Source of the DNA: Parascedosporium putredinis
Taxonomy: Eukaryota; Ascomycota; Sordariomycetes; Microascales; Microascaceae
Direction of reading: 5' to 3'
DNA length: 64,000 bases
NCBI GenBank assembly: GCA_949357655.1
Contig: CASHTG010000012.1
Coordinates: 744,001 to 808,000, forward strand
In this document: piece after piece, positions 10,170 to 22,624 of the stretch
Numbering within the stretch: the first letter of the stretch is position 1
Layout: each line of letters begins with the position of its first letter
Translations under genes and position numbers: made by a program
Notes under the pieces: generated by a model
What the model saw: the letters and a program-made list of their open reading frames with translations, nothing else
Database searches by the model: none
What the model was told of the DNA's origin: nothing

Positions 10170-12612
10170 ATGTCTAGCGCCAACATGACTGGCGCAAAGC
10201 GCCGTCACGATGCATCATCTGAAAAGACGGACAAGCGTGAATTTCCCAAGCGCCCATGCTTGGAGAAGAAGACGGACCTCAGCAGGTGGCGCCTCCAGGA
10301 TGATGGAGGCCGATTGACCTGGCATTATATGCTGGATGAGCAGGCTGCGAAGGAGTGGCCCCAGAGCGACGCGGACAAGTGGTATCTAGGCCTCCCGCTG
10401 GTAAGTAGTTCCCGTCAACCGAAGTGCCCTCTCCTAGCTATCCCCCTTCAGCTCCATGACCGGAATTTCTCACGCCGCCTTTTAGGACGCCCCGGATCTG
10501 CCCAAGGCCATGAATCCGCTTGATGCTGCCACCAACGGACTCAATTTCTTTGAGAGGCTTCAGCTCCCCACAGGTACCTGGGGCTGCGAGTATGGCGGTC
10601 CCATGTTTTTGATTCCGGGCTTCGTCTTTGCGTGGCATGTAACAAAGACGCCTATCCCGCCTCATTGTGCCACTGAGATTCGGAATTACCTTTTTCTCGC
10701 GCGCACCCGGAGGATGGCGGCTGGGGCCTCCACATCGAAGGCGAGAGCTCCGTGTTTGGAACCGCAATGAACTACGTCGCCCTGAGGCTCATTGGTGTGG
10801 ATGCGGAAGACCCCGTCATGGTCAAAGCCCGAGGCACTCTTCACAAGCTTGGCGGAGCGACCCACGGGCCGCACTGGCTCAAGTTTTGGTTTGCCGTGCT
10901 GGGCTTGGTGAAGTGGGAAATCGTCAATCCGGTGCCACCAGAGATTTGGTTGCTACCTGACTGGGTACCTATTGCTCCCTGGCGATGGTGGATCCACATC
11001 CGCATGGTCTTTCTCCCCATGTCCTACGTCTACTCGAAGAAGTGGGTCTGTGAGGAGACGGACGTGATCAAGGAACTCAAGAATGAGCTCTTCGTGGAGC
11101 CGTGGGCGGAGATCAACTGGGACGGCAACCGAAATAGCATCTCGGATATGGACAACTACCATCCTAAAACCTGGCTTCTCAACGTGGCGAACTGGTTCCT
11201 TGTGAAGGTGTGGAACCCGTACCTGCGGACGGATCGTATTAAGAATTGGGCCGAGGCGTGGACGAGCGAGCTAGTAGACATGGAGGATGCCAACACCGGG
11301 TATGCGTGCCTCGCGCCTGTGAACGCACCGCTCAACACTTTGGTGTGCTACATCCGTGACGGGCCAGACGCCTACTCTACCCGTCGTCACATCGAAAGGC
11401 TACAAGAGTTCATCTGGGTCAAGGACGAGGGCATGCTCGTCAATGGAACCAACGGCGTGCAATGCTGGGATACCGCATTTGCGATCCAGTCTGCCATGGC
11501 CGCTGGGCTTGAGACGGATGACAGATGGCGGCCTATGCTCACCAAGGCCCTCGAGTTCCTCGACAACCAGCAGATTCGCGAAAACTGCAAGGACCAAGAA
11601 AAATGCTACCGCCAACAGCGCAAGGGCGGGTGGCCCTTCAGCAACAAGGACCAAGGATATGCTGTCAGCGATTGCATCTCCGAGGCTCTCAAGGCTGTGA
11701 TCCTTCTCCAGAAGACAGACGGTTACCCTCAGTTGATCAACGATCAGCGCATATTCGACGCCATTGACACGCTCCTCGTCTACCAAAACGCCGACACTGG
11801 TGGCTGTGCCTCGTACGAGCTGCGCCGGGGCGGTGAGTACATGGAGATGCTCAACGCGGCCGAAGTGTTTGGCCGTATCATGATTGAGTACGATTACCCA
11901 GAGTGCACGACTGCGTGCGTGATGGCTCTGTCGCTGTTTCACAAGCACTGGCCCGACTACCGGGGGCTGAGATCGAGGCATGGATCGAGCGAGCGGTGAG
12001 CTGGATCAAGACCAACCAGCGTCCCGATGGTAGCTGGTACGGCAGCTGGGGCATCTGCTTCACCTACGCTGCCATGTTTGCTCTGGAGAGCTTGGCGAGC
12101 GTGGGCGAGACGTACAGTACTAGCAATTACTCCAAGAAAGGCTGCGAATTCCTGCTCTCCAAGCAGCGCGAGGATGGCGGGTGGTCTGAGAGTTACAAGG
12201 TAAGGACACATCACCTCTATTCCTCCTTCCTTTTTCGCCTCGTTGATGGCGAGACCACGACCCTCTAAATGCCATCCCATGCTAACCAACCACTCTTCCG
12301 TTCCTTTCCCCCATTTTCTAGGCCTGCGAGGATATGACGTGGCACGAACATCCTACTGGCTCGCTAGTCGTGCAGACTGCTTGGGCTCTCATCGCCCTCA
12401 TGGAGGCTGGGTATCCTCACGTCGAGCCGCTCCGAAAGGGCATCAAGCTCATCATGGATAGACAGCAAAAGAATGGCGAGTGGCTGCAGGAGGCTATCGA
12501 AGGCGTGTTCAACAAAAGCTGCATGATTTCGTACCCAAACTACAAATTTACCTTTACAATCAAGGCTCTGGGGCTCTTTTCCAAGAAGTTCCCTAATGAG
12601 AAGGTTGTCTAG
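10170..12612 (+). CDS. ERG7: Lanosterol synthase (oxidosqualene cyclase)
   Basis: Cyclises 2,3-oxidosqualene to lanosterol in ergosterol synthesis, at the ER or lipid droplets. Exons are 10170-10400, 10486-12199 and 12322-12612, with introns GTAAGT..TTTAG and GTAAGG..TCTAG. Visible features are the N-terminal RWRLQDDGGRLTWHY, QW-type repeats (EDGGWGLHIEGES, GSWYGSWGICFTYA, GGWPFSNKDQGY, NGEWLQEAIEGVF) and the catalytic VSDCISEA with the proton-donor Asp codon at 11670-11672. The more usual motif is DCTAE, so C-I-S is a mild variant. The total of about 745 codons is normal for fungal Erg7. The frame breaks twice at homopolymers (ttttt 10691-10695, ggggg 11962-11966), and one added base at each restores the family sequence. 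A paralogous triterpene cyclase is possible, but no cluster partners adjoin it. Confidence 0.93.
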
Positions 12613-13643
12613 GAATCACTAATGCATTTAATGAGGCAAGAAAAGGGAGAAGACGTGCAAGTCAGGGATTTTACTTGTGCCGTGTATATACACGACGAAT
12701 CTAATAATTGAACTTTTGTATTAATGGGTATATTTTAATCTCACGTCCTCTTCGCAAGGCAGGGGAAGAAGAAGAGAGACGTGTAGAAAAAGAAACAAAA
12801 GAAACTCGGGGAAAAACTCAATTGACCACAACTCGAGACATTCAGCTACCTACTTGTTTGTCCAAGGCTTTGGGGAAGCTGTCCGGCGATGGCGGGGTAC
12901 TGAAAATGCCTCCACATCCAGCAACCAATCGGCACACCATGTTAGGCTCAGCAGTTAAATGCAGTGTTCACTGGTTCCCTTCCGCCGAGGTCCAGCCCTC
13001 AACTGGGCCACATGTTGGCGGAGGTGGCCTTGCGGGAACGCCGCCCTCATCAAGGAATTGTACCTGAGATCTTGGCTGTCTTTAAGGGCAAAAATTAATT
13101 CTCAACGCTTGTACCACTGGTACCCAAAAAGGCAACGGCGGGGTAGAAAATGAGCCCACAATCTCTGCAAGGCGAAGATGTACGGGTTTACACGACCTGT
13201 GCAAGGTGGGGGAGAGAAGCGTTTTATCTCGGGTTTTGGTGGTTTTGGTCGCATAATCCGGGGCAATCGGGACCGCGAGCTGCACACTGTCGCTATTTTC
13301 CCTCGGCGCACATTTGCTGCGCAGTACTGTTCGGTGACGTGAGACGGAAGCAATTGGTGCACGTCGTTCGATCACTTTGGGAAGCTCCGCCTCCACTTGG
13401 CTCCATTCTTAGTTACCCACGGTTTAGTTCTTATTTATTACGTTTTATTTTATTTTTCGTCCCTTCCTAGCTCTTCCCCCTCTTGCCTATCTTTTTCTTC
13501 TTCTTGATTCTCCTCGTAACCTGCTGGCTGGGCTTTACGATTCGACTTGCTCAGACTTCGACTCGCGATTCGCATTTGCCGGGGTGCGCATCTATTTCCC
13601 CACTCTCCCTCAGCTTTCCCGCCTTGCGTCACTGTTCCCAACG
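12613..13643. other. 1.0-kb interval: ERG7 3' region and dioxygenase promoter
   Basis: An A/T-rich stretch just after the ERG7 stop is likely 3' UTR. The last 200 bp before 13644 is CT-rich on the plus strand, typical of the region around a fungal transcription start. No gene was recognised. Confidence 0.55.
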
Positions 13644-15186
13644 ATGCTTTCCTCGACTGTCCGGGCGCTGCCCAGGGTCCTGACTCCATCTACCGCCGCC
13701 CGCGCCGCGGCCCTTGCGAGGGTAGCTCCCGCAGCTGTCGCCAGCGCTCTCTCGACCCGCAAGACGGCTCGTTTCTTCACCTCGACGTCGTCGCTCCATA
13801 AGCCACCGTCAACCGAGGCCGCTACGCAGTCATCGCCCGCCAGCGCCGCGGCTTCGCAAGAGCACGTGGCTGCGCCTGCCTGGCTGCACCAAAGAGTGGC
13901 GACGGCGTCCTCTGGCTGCGCGATTCGTGCCCCTGCGAACTGTGCGTGAGCCCTTCCTCGGGCCAAAAATCGTTTGCGACACCTGATATCCCCACAACGT
14001 CTCCCCACGCCGCGTCCAGGTGTCGCCCGAGAACGCGTTGGTCGCCGAGTGGGAAAATGATATTCCCGACGCCGCGGCGCAGGGGCACATTTCGACCTAT
14101 ACGCCCGAGTACCTTGACTCGCTCAAGTTCAGGCGGGAACTGCGGGAAAGGGAAGACAATGACTTTAGGGTCGTGGACCGGGAGGTGCCCTATCAGATCT
14201 GGAACAAGGCCTCGATTGCCGACAAGCTGCGCAAAGTGGACTACGAGGAGTACATGAATACCGAGGAGGGCTTGTGGAAGATTCTCTTCGACCTCGAGGC
14301 TTACGGCCTCGTCTTCCTAAAGAACGTGCCCAAGGACGAGAACTCGGTATCGACCATTGGCCTGCGCATAGCCAATCTCCAGGAGACCTTTTACGGAAGG
14401 ACTTGGGACGTCATCTCCAAGCTCAATGCCGAAAACGTCGCATATACCAACTCATACCTCGGTTTGCACGAGGATATGCTCTACGTGGTCCAGCCGCCCC
14501 GCATCCAGCTCCTGCACTGCATCGAAAATTCGTGCGAAGGAGGCGAGTCCATCTTCTGCGATGGTAATTATGCCGCAAGGGCCATGATTGACGATCCGGC
14601 CGAGGCCGAGAGCGTTGATCTGCTAAGCAACTACCTCGTCCGCTACCACTACCAGAAGCACCCGTTCTTCTACCGTCAGGCCAGGCCCGTCTTCAACATG
14701 AAGACGGACGACCTAGGCAACAAGGAGCTCGTCAACGTGTGGTGGTCTCCCCCTTTCCAGGCCCCCAATCCGCCCCTGGGCCGCGATGCCGGACACGCCC
14801 AACACCGGGCTTGGCACAAGGCCATGCAAACATTCGAGCGCCACCTCAACGCTGAGGCCAACGTCCACGAGTACAAGCTAACGCCCGGCGAGTGCGTCAT
14901 TTTCGATAACAGGCGGGTCATGCACGGACGCAAGGCCTTCAACACCGGCTCCGGCTACAGGTGGTTGAGAGGCACCTATATCGCCGATGAGGACTTTAGG
15001 GCAAGGATGAGAAGCGCCGGCGACGCGCGCGTGGAGGCGTACAAGGCGGAGAGGAAAATATCTGGCCCCGCATCCCAGTTGAAGAACGCGGACGAGAAGA
15101 TGGCGGGGTACGGGTCTCTGGGTATGTGGCTACGCACTCCTCAGGTGGAGCTGCCCCAAGAAGCCCTCGAAGGGAAGCTGTCGTAA
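13644..15186 (+). CDS. Gamma-butyrobetaine / trimethyllysine dioxygenase-like protein, probably mitochondrial
   Basis: Fe(II)/2-oxoglutarate hydroxylase of the TauD/BBOX type used in carnitine synthesis. The chosen ATG (13644) begins MLSSTVRALPRVL, followed by an Arg/Ala-rich, acid-poor leader that looks like a mitochondrial presequence. The N-terminal zinc-binding domain contains LWLRDSCPCELCV. The catalytic domain has HED (His 14467-14469, Asp 14473-14475), the distal iron His in RRVMHGRKAF (14923-14925), and the 2-oxoglutarate Arg in GYRWLRGTY. There is no obvious intron. Two one-base gaps are needed, at aaa 13891-13893 and cccc 14003-14006. Family homology does not separate gamma-butyrobetaine hydroxylase from trimethyllysine hydroxylase with certainty, so no symbol is given. 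Confidence 0.87.
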
Positions 15187-15840
15187 TGTAGCATATGGGG
15201 GTTTTCTTTTTCTATTTTCTGTTCTTTTTCCGGTAGCAGGAAATTAGTTACCTCGCATTTTTGATCCGTTTTTAGACACGCCTTTCGGAATGAGTAGCGT
15301 CGCATACACTAAACTATATATACTGCAAAACAATGATTGTTCGCGCAAGACAAAGCGCAAAGGTTGTCTTTAGATAGAGGTATTGAGCTGAAAGGCAGTT
15401 TCCCGCACAATAGCCTGCAGGTGCTAATTACACCGTTTCCGCACTGTCGACACACATCAAGATCAAGCTTATGTGGGGCCCAAAGAGCTCTGGTGAGTTG
15501 ACTGCCCCTCGTTCTTCCCAAACCGAGACCCAGGCTGCAGGAGGCAAGGAGCTTCCACATTCCAACAGCTTCCACGCCCAAACGGAAAGACCACCCCACG
15601 GGTTCGGCTTTCCCTTATATTCCAAACTCTCCTCTCCTCTCACAACCTCCTACCAATCTTGGTGTATTCTGCACGTTGCTCGTCTTCCTTTTTCTTTCAT
15701 CCTGTGAGATTGTGTGTGGCGTGTGTGCGGGGACTTGAAAATCAAAGTCGCCTCACGTCATCGTCTTAAGCTATTTGATCGGCTGCCTGCGCCAACGGAC
15801 CAACCCGACTTCAAGAGAAAAAAGACTGTCGAGAAAAGTC
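15187..15840. other. 654-bp interval between dioxygenase and SGT1
   Basis: T-rich 3' UTR after 15186, then the SGT1 upstream region with a CT-rich stretch at about 15605-15700. No gene was seen. Confidence 0.5.
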
Positions 15841-17309
15841 ATGTCCGCAGTGACTTTGGGCCAGCGCGGGCTCGACGCCGTCGAGAGCCGTGATTGGGAT
15901 GCCGCCATTCGCAACCTCACCCTCGCCCTAAAGTCGTCGTCCTCCCCTAAATGGCTTCTCGGCCGCTCAACCGCACTCAACTCCACAGGCGACGCCGCTG
16001 GGGCCCTGACGGATGCAGAGCTCGCATTTCACGTGGCGGGCGATCGCGGAAACCGCGAGCTGATGATGGAAGCCCAGTACCGTCGCGGGGTAGCACTTGT
16101 GCGCCAGAATAGGTACGCCGACGCAGATGTGTGCTGGGCCATGGCACTCGCCATGGCCAAGGGCCGCTTCCTAAGGGAGAGGACTTGGTAGCGCGTCTTG
16201 ATGGCGCGGGAGACTACAATGTTACCTCGGAGGAAGTTGAACGCGAGATTCAGGTGGCTAGGGAGGCGCAATCTGCAAAGATGAATCGGGGCGGGGCCCA
16301 GACAGAGATAACCGCCAAGGGCAGACTGGAAACTAGATGCGCTGCTATGAGGATTCGATGTCTAAAGGACCTAGAGAGGTCGCCTGAGGGCCACCCGGGC
16401 CGCAAGGTTACCATCACGCCGATACCAACTCGCCCCGATGGCCCCGCCAAGCTGGACGCTGAACCTACCTCCTCGTCAGAGGCGAAGAAGGCTGATGGAT
16501 TGGATGCTAAAAGGCCTACAGGCGAGGGGCTGTCGCTAAAGCCACGCCAGCCCCATCGACCACGCCTGCCCCGCTCAGGATAGATGCCTACGAAACGGAT
16601 GCCCAGCAAACGATCTCAGTCTTTGTTAAGAATGTGGACGCCTCCTCATTCCAAGTCCAGTGGCCCGCCGCTAACTTGGTACGTTTATAATGGACTGGGT
16701 ATCTCTTGAGTAATGAAGCTAACAGCCTTGTTTCCTTAGCTGAATCTGAAGTTCAATCACGGCGGCCTCGCTGAGGACGTTACCCTCCAGCTCGGCGGAG
16801 ACGCAGTTCCGGAACAAGTCACAACGCGCATCATCTCCATGAAGATTGAGCTAAAGGTCCCCAAAGCCGCACCGGCTAAGTGGAACGTGCCCGAAATTCA
16901 CACAGGACGGTCCCCCTCCACAGAATCTGCGGCCGAACCCACCACCGCGGCCTCGGCCTCTCGCAGTATCCCCAACCCCACCGAAGCGCTCGCCACTCGC
17001 CCCCTCCCACCTCCCACTACTGCCCCTAAGCCTTCTGGCGCTCCCGCATATCCTACGTCCTCGAAGACGGGGCCCAAGGATTGGGATAAGCTGGAGGACG
17101 ACGAGGATGGCGACGCCGAGACGAACAAGGACCCCGACTTCTGGTTCAAGCAACTCTACGCTGGTGCGTCGGACGAGCAGAAGCGTGCAATGATGAAGTC
17201 TTTCACGGAAAGCAATGGGACTGCCCTTAGCACTGATTGGGCTGATGTCTCCAAGGGCAAGGTCGAAACAAAGCCACCCGAGGGGGTGGAAGCGAAGAAA
17301 TGGGACTAA
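15841..17309 (+). CDS. SGT1: SGT1 co-chaperone (TPR-CS-SGS)
   Basis: HSP90 co-chaperone linking SKP1/SCF and kinetochore assembly. The start at 15841 (MSAVTLGQRGLDAVESRDW) is preferred over an upstream in-frame ATG at 15775 because the TPR begins here. Order: N-terminal TPR helices (about 15850-16180), variable acidic/Pro linker, CS domain from ISVFVKNV through LNLKFNHGG and ISMKIELKV, then a C-terminal SGS domain with FWFKQLYAGASDEQKRAMMK and a terminal KKWD. An intron (16679-16739, GTACGT..CTTAG) splits the CS domain. The frame breaks at ggg 16175-16177 and gggg 16526-16529, both repaired by one base. The diagnostic SGS end makes the assignment strong. Confidence 0.92.
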
Positions 17310-17684
17310 GCAGTGCCGCTGTCTAGAGGAATGCAAGAATGTATTTACGCCAGGCTGGCGGGCAGGTCGTTGTGGCTAGTTGCAAGGCTGCTTAGATAGT
17401 GGAGTTCTATAGGGCGAAGCGTGGCCTGCCAAGGTAGATACATCCGATGTGTCTTTCATCGCTTCTTCTTTTGAAGAGCATATACACATGTTCCAAAGAA
17501 TCAGGCAAAAAAATCAAGATAATGAGATATGGTTTGGGATTTGCTCTAAAAACGCCTGTTTGCCCAAGGGTATCCTAAAAGTCCCAATCCATGAAATGCA
17601 AGATCCTTTCCGCCCTTCTTTAGTTTTTAGTAATGCATATGGGCCTCCCTTTAATCATACATGTAGTCCGTTTCTCCAATAACC
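17310..17684. other. 375-bp convergent 3' interval SGT1 / SEN2
   Basis: The two genes end towards each other, so this should hold both polyadenylation regions. No open frame of interest. Confidence 0.55.
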
Positions 17685-19279
17685 TTAAGATTTTCGCTCC
17701 CTGTTCGGATTGAACCTCTTCGCAATGATCTCCCGGACAGTATACAGCTGCATCACGTCCGTGATGCCCTTGTCAAGCGCTTCCTCGAAGACGGGTGGGG
17801 GAGGGATATCTACGTAGGCAAGCACGATCGTTTTAAGCACGTTGGCCAAGGTTCGGCTCACACGGTGAAACCAAGCCCAATCCTTGCTTGGGCTATGCTG
17901 GCCACGTTCCTTCCAATAGGGGTGAGAGTACGAGGGCATGATGATGATGCCATACTGAGCATGGTCAAAGGCCGGTCCTTTAAAGTAGAGTAGCCAGTCA
18001 ACCCCAAACTTGATACCGCCTCGCGGTACCCAGCCGAGCGACCTGAAATGATGATAAATGACGTAGTCGAGGAGGAAGCGGTCGTCCGGTCGCAAGACCT
18101 CAGAAGGAGGCCCTTGCTGAGGGGGAATGTATGAGTAGCGGCGAAACAGCTCCAGCAAGTCACGCGGGGCTACCGGCTCCTTGGATTCCCCATCGACCAC
18201 CTGAAGAGCCCCGAGTCCGAAGGAGAGGAAAAATGCCTCTTCACGGGTGAGCTGGAGGTGTTCCTTGTCCACGAGGTCGCCTAGCACGGCGGCGACTTGC
18301 TGTTGCTGTGACTCGAGGGCGCTTTCATCTTTGTCAAGCTCCTGGAGCGGTGACTCCTTAGGGGGTAGGTAATCCGGGTGGGGTGGTGTGTCCATTTCCA
18401 TTGAGAGCCGCAAGTTCAGGGCTAGGTGGAAGCGAAAGATCGACTGTGGTAGATTGCACCTCCGGTGAGAACCGCACACTCTTTTGCCGCTTGACCGCCT
18501 GTCGCTGAGGGGTTCGCGGTGGAGATGTCGGTTCTGTTGGCGCGTCTACGTCATCAAGAGAGCCATTTAGATGAACATGTCCGTTGGCGGGAGGGGCGTC
18601 CGTCAAGGGCTTCTCGACGCTTGGCGGCGCCTGTTCTTGGGGTGATGGCAGGGTGTTTGGAAGGGCGAGGAGCTCCAGGGGCCCAACGGGGGCAGGGTGG
18701 AAATGGGGTCCACGATAGCTTCCGTCGCCTCCTTCGCCCTTTGGATCTCGGCCTCTTTGGACTGAAGCTGGCGCAACGCGTCTATCTCGCTCTTCGCCCT
18801 CTCCCACTTCTTGGTTCGCCGCTCTTCTCGCCGTTTTGCCGTATTCAAATGGCTCACGTGCGCCTGCAGCAGGCCCCTCTTGACCTGCTCCTGACGGAAC
18901 CACTCTGGCTCACTGCGACTGAGATGGCCTTTGCCATAAAAGCCCTGCTCCCAGAGGGCCCGAATGGAGACGGCGTCTTTGACAAGCACGGCACCGGCCT
19001 GCGGCGACCAGATTCCTTGATGGATAGTAGCGGGCTCTTTTGGCGTGAACAAGACATGGTTGAGCCAAGCATAAGCTAGATGGACAAGGGACAGTGGGTT
19101 GCTTGGGTAGAAAACAGGGAGGGGAAGGTCCGAATAGGTACTGGTAGGGCGTGGAGTTGGTGTAAATCGGCCTTGGTCCGTTTCGTTTGCGCGAGAGGTG
19201 CGGCAGGGACGGCGGAGGTGTTGATTACGGGGCCCGCATTAAGCAGGCCGGGTGAAATAGAAGGTTGAGTGGTGGCCAT
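17685..19279 (-). CDS. SEN2: tRNA-splicing endonuclease subunit Sen2
   Basis: Catalytic subunit of the nuclease that cuts pre-tRNA introns (the 5' site in yeast). Start ATG 19279 gives MATTQPSISPGLLNAG, then TKRTKADLHQLHALPVPI and FTPKEPATIHQGIWSP, typical of fungal Sen2. A charged middle region follows. The C-terminal nuclease domain contains HFRSLGWVPRGGIKFGVDW. The catalytic Tyr and His have the yeast spacing in YFKGPAFDH, and the catalytic Lys is in VLKTIVLAYV. No intron is seen. Three one-base gaps are needed, at gggg 19121-19124, gggg 18678-18681 and ggggg 18361-18365. All restore sequence that reads like the family, so the active site is probably intact. Confidence 0.92.
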
Positions 19280-20420
19280 CTTGGAAGGCTATGTCATTTT
19301 TGGTGCTCTAGAGAGGTCAAGTTAGTCGCTTGCCGCTTGCCGCTGGCTGGTTGCACAGCTATGGATGGCGCGATGCAGGCAATGCCAATCTTCAGCTGCT
19401 CAGATACCGTTGTAGTCTATATGGTTAAGCAGCCATCGAGATAGAAGTGAATCCGTTTCTCTCTGCACCAGAAATAAAGGTCGTCATCACCGCAGCGTCG
19501 GGAGGGTAGGCATTGCATTGGAGTTCGCAGGAGGATCAGGAGAGGCGAGGCAATTACTTACCAATGAGGCGATTTCACCCCAGGGCTGGGGAGGTTTCAA
19601 TCCATCCGCAAAGAAAGAGATGGTTCGAATATCCCTTTAGACAATTGAGCAAGGCGCAATGTGCAAGGTGTATTTGAGTGCGGCTGGGGGTTTTTTTCTC
19701 TGTTCGAGGCCGTTTGGTGTGGACGACGTTGAAAGGATTGAGGGGACGGGAACTTTCCAAAGCTTGCCTGACTTAAAAGTTTTCTTGATTGCCAATGCAT
19801 CCACCTGGCTGGCCGGGGTCCACGCTTGTGAAGGGGAAAAATAGTCCAGCCAAGAAAAATGCCCTGGTGGGCCTTTCGGAGGGAAAGAGCAAGAGCGGGT
19901 CATGTCCGGGTGAGCAGGTGCCGGCAGAGGATTACTAATGCGTGCAATGGACCATCCGGGCCAGGACCATGAACTAACTTGACCGACTGCACTGCACTCG
20001 TTGATTGGGGTCACAGTGGGACAAGCAGCGGGGGACATTACAAGTTTCTCAACCCCAACATCCAATGATCATGCACGGTGTGCTGGGCCATCGGATGCCA
20101 CGGGCTTTCAACCTTTGGGAGGATCTCTAAAATTGTGATATCCACACATTTCCGATCGCCAGTCCTCGGCCCAAAGGCCATTTCTTTCTTTTTCTCCCCT
20201 CCCTTTCCCCTCCGCTTGTTATCTTCCTGGCGGCTCTTGTTCGCGATCTTGCCCTCTCCCCAGCCCCCAGGTCGCCATGGTCAGCTTCGCTTTTTGTGCA
20301 GTTTAATTTCAACCTGTCTCAACCCTTTCGCTTCCTCAACCCATCTACCATCCGCTTCTCCCAGCATGAGTACAACTCTCTAGAGAACGTTCATCTTTTC
20401 CTTACATTCTCATCTCCGAC
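19280..20420. promoter_or_regulatory. 1.1-kb divergent interval SEN2 / glucosylceramide synthase
   Basis: Contains both promoters. The plus-strand 20185-20420 segment is strongly CT-rich with CTCAAC-type elements, as usual just upstream of fungal starts. No extra gene was recognised. Confidence 0.55.
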
Positions 20421-22195
20421 ATGTTCTCAGCCGCCATCCTTCTACTTGCCTATGCCGCCCTGGTCTGGGCAGTATTTATTTTCTAGTCCAAATCGTTGGA
20501 ACTAGCCGACTGTAAGTGGTCTATCGCCCTCTCCCGCCGCCTGTGCCGTTCCCTCGTCCCCTCCCCCCCTCCGGGGGAACATGCGACTAACCGGTGTGTC
20601 AAACCGTAGTCTTCATTATTTTTCTTCCCCGCCGCCGCCTCCTATCTCGCCAACCCTCAGTCGCGATCATGTCCCGCACGTCACCATCATCCGCCCTGTG
20701 AAGGGCCTGGAGCCCGAGCTCTACGAGTGCATCGCCTCGACCTTTCGCCAGGATTACCCCGCCGACAAGCTCACCATCTACCTTTGCGTAGCCGAGCCTG
20801 ATGACCCCGCCTATCCCGTCCTGAAAAGGATCGTCAAAGACTTCCCGCAGTTTGATGCTCGCGTATTCGTCGAGGCCGAAGATCCCTTGCTTCACGGCGC
20901 CGACGGCCATGTTAACAACCTTGGTCCAAATCCAAAGATTAGAAACATCAGCCGCGCTTACCGCGAGGCCAAAGGCGATATCATTTGGATCATTGACTGC
21001 AATGTCTGGATTCCTCGTGTCACCACTGGCCACATGGTCGACAAACTCATAGGCCTCGGGCCAGACGGCCAGCTCGTGAAACCCTACAAGTTCGTGCACC
21101 AGATTCCGCTCGTCGTCGATATCACCCCGGAGCTTGGTGGTCGCGCTCCTTCCGACGCGCGCATCCCCTGCTTGAGTCGGACGCCGAGACCTCGACGTCA
21201 ACCCCGCCTCCGAAGCCCGTACCTGGGCAAGGCGAATCCTGGCTTCAGCGCCTCTTGAAGCATGGCGGTGGGCGACTTGATGAGATGTTCATGTCGACAA
21301 CTCACGCCAAATTCTACAGCGCCATCAACACCGTCGGCGTTGCGCCTTGCATTGTAGGCAAGAGTAACATGTTTAGAAAGTCGCAGCTGGATACCCTTAC
21401 CGACCCGAGCCAGAACCCGAACCTGCCCCAAGGCCGTGACCACCCTACCGGCATCGACTACTTCTCCTCGTATATCTGCGAAGACCACCTGATTGGGGAT
21501 CTGCTATGGAGGTCAAAATTCCCGGCTTCGCCAATCACGGCTTCGTTTTGGGTGATTTTGCCATTCAGCCCATGGATCGTATGTCTGTCTCTGCTTACGC
21601 TGCTCGCCGAGTTCGATGGCTTCGCGCGCGCAAGTGGACTGTGCTCCTGGCAACACTCGTTGAGCCCGGCGTAGAGTCGCTGCTATGCTGTTTCTATTTT
21701 GCGTTTGCTCTGACAACAATCCCCTGGTTCAATGTTCACTATGATGTGCCGATGACATGGAGCGCCACATTTACGATATGGATCAGCACGGTCTGCTGCT
21801 GGATGATCGCCGATAGGTTCTTATTCAAGCGACTGCACATGGGAGGCACGATAAATGTTGACCAAGATACGCCATTCTTTGCAAGGGGCACTTCTAACTC
21901 CGCCTCCGGAGTCCCGCAGCGCAATTTTCTAGAATGGCTTGCTGCCTGGATTGTGCGAGAGGCCCTCGCTCTCCCCATCTGGACCTGGGCTGTCCTCCTC
22001 GGTACGACCGTGAGCTGGCGAGGCAACACGTTCCGGGTGCGCATGGATATGAGCGTGGTTGACGCGAACCCTGTGCGCCCTACCGCACGAAGCCAGACTC
22101 CGCGTACACTGACGCCAGAGATTGAGCTTGGGCACTCGCGAAGGGGAAAACCGAATGGACTAAAAAAAAAAAAAGACCTCGAGTTTTGGTGCTAA
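20421..22195 (+). CDS. GCS1: Ceramide glucosyltransferase (GT21)
   Basis: Transfers glucose from UDP-glucose to ceramide, making fungal glucosylceramide at the Golgi. Exon 1 (20421-20511) encodes a hydrophobic N-terminal anchor (MFSAAILLLAYAALVWAV). The intron has donor GTAAGT and acceptor CGTAG. Exon 2 (20610-22195) has VTIIRPVKGLEPELYECI, IIWIIDCNVWI (D-x-N region), FMSTTHAKFY, YICEDHLIGDLLW (D3) and the RxxRW-type RRVRW motif, followed by C-terminal membrane segments. Needed one-base insertions lie at tttt 20479-20482, cccc 21165-21168 and aaaa 21515-21518. The C-terminus ends in a Lys-rich stretch after an A12 run, so the exact last residues are uncertain. Confidence 0.92.
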
Positions 22196-22624
22196 TGTCG
22201 TAATGTTGTTCGTAATGTCACGTTTCTTACTCTGTTTCTTCTATGACCCGGACTATCCGCTTTTTGTTTATTCCTTACTCATGTCTCACCTGGTGGTCTT
22301 TTCTTTTGGGGGATTTACTTGATACCTTTAGAGGAGGCGTTTTTTGTGACCAGACCTGTGGGAAAAGGTGGAATAGGAGGGAGATGCATTGATAATGAAC
22401 GGTGCGATGCCAGTATCTCGATAAATCTAATTTTATTATTATTTATTTTCCGGCTCTACAGGTAAACCAATACATGACGCCAAACGCCCGCAGGAATGTC
22501 TAGATCGAACGGTGGATAGAGGAAATACCCGGGTGAACTAACTCTTCATTGATGTTGCTCATATCATGTCCCACCGACATGCACACCTTGCTTAGGCGCA
22601 ATTCCAATCGAGTACGTGGGGCGC
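22196..22624. other. 429-bp convergent 3' interval
   Basis: T-rich 3' sequence of the glucosyltransferase on the left and of the MFS gene on the right, with an AT-rich patch at about 22425-22450. Nothing else was seen. Confidence 0.55.
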
